NCBI RefSeq assembly: GCF_027409185.1
Contig: NC_084469.1
Span: 35,082,293-35,146,292 of the forward strand
DNA from: Cynocephalus volans
Lineage: Eukaryota; Chordata; Mammalia; Dermoptera; Cynocephalidae
DNA length: 64,000 nucleotides
Reading direction: 5' to 3'
Position 1 is the stretch's first letter, and each line of letters begins with the position of its first letter. Below the pieces are notes generated by a model. The model saw nothing but the letters and a program-made list of their open reading frames with translations. It had not been told where the DNA came from and searched no databases. Shown here in pieces: positions 63,540 through 64,000 of this stretch. The translations under genes were made by a program, and so were the position numbers.

Positions 63540-64000
63540 ATCTCCCTTGACAATTCTTTCCAAAAAGGAACCACTATTACCAATTTGGTATGTATATATC
63601 CAGAATTTTTAAAGGCATTTATATACATATAAATGTATCTGTAGAAATAGTATAGTTTTTGGTTTCCTTAAACATAAACTACATGATATCATAATGTATA
63701 TATTGTTTCACAGCTTGCTTTTTCCATTCAATATATTAAATAATTGTACCATGTCTATACATATGAATGTAACTCATTTTTCCTAATTGCTGTGTAGTTT
63801 ATTTAGCTATTCCTTATTGTTAGAAATTTAGAGTGTTTCCAATTTTTTGCTATTACAAACAATGTTGTAAAGAATATCTTCGTACATGTCACCTTATGCA
63901 CAAGTGTGATAACATTTTCTCTAGAGTAGATGGTGAGAAGTGGAACTCTGTGTCAGAAAATATGTAAGTTTAGATGTATAACAGATACAATTCAGTTGGT
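63540..64000. repeat. Old L1 3' fragment running off the window
   Basis: 'aaccactattaccaatttgg', 'ttgctttttccattcaatat' and 'gagtgtttccaattttttgc' are old L1 3' wording. Confidence 0.65.

Noticed and set aside
47927-64000. Expected start of CHD3
   Set aside because: Neither a CpG island nor any chromodomain-helicase exon is visible up to the window end.

Overview
This is a window of mammalian nuclear DNA. Its short interspersed repeats are simple tRNA-Ile-like SINEs: an A box, a B box reading GGTTCGGATCC and an A-rich tail, as monomers of about 90 bp or dimers of about 170 bp. From memory they match the CYN family of colugos (Dermoptera, Galeopterus/Cynocephalus), so a colugo is the most likely source (about 0.75). 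No repeat database could be searched. Genes are intron-rich with GT-AG introns (one GC-AG).

The gene order matches the TP53-proximal part of human chromosome 17p13.1: DNAH2 (3' part, +), KDM6B (+), TMEM88 (+), NAA38/LSMD1 (-), CYB5D1 (+). CHD3, expected next, is not reached. All five reading frames join cleanly across splice sites and appear functional.

Layout. 1-4592 is a DNAH2 intron holding SINEs and a MIR. 4593-20710 carries the last 23 coding exons of DNAH2 (1184 residues: stalk, AAA5, AAA6, C-terminal domain). 20711-33860 holds CpG-rich DNA, several candidate KDM6B promoters or first exons and two well-supported 5' UTR exons. 33861-41859 is the whole KDM6B coding region (20 coding exons, 1628 aa), followed by a 3' UTR of about 1.27 kb. 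TMEM88 (43416-44029, 159 aa) converges on NAA38 (45031-45772, minus, 125 aa). NAA38 is divergent from CYB5D1 (46390-47926) across a CpG-rich promoter of about 600 bp. 47927-64000 shows no recognisable gene and is made of SINE, MIR, L2, old L1 and a mariner-like MITE.

Functionally, DNAH2 and CYB5D1 are axonemal or ciliary genes, KDM6B is an inducible H3K27 demethylase, TMEM88 is a Dishevelled-binding Wnt inhibitor, and NAA38 is an auxiliary subunit of the NatC acetyltransferase. They are neighbours rather than an operon. I found no evidence for an undescribed system. The most notable points are the loss of the usual CYB5D1 start codon (ATG to TTG, with an in-frame upstream ATG), a GC-AG intron in DNAH2, a near-perfect 22-bp palindrome of ZNF143-like sites in a frame-preserving NAA38 intron, an RFX X-box series, and an AP-1/NF-kB motif cluster upstream of KDM6B.
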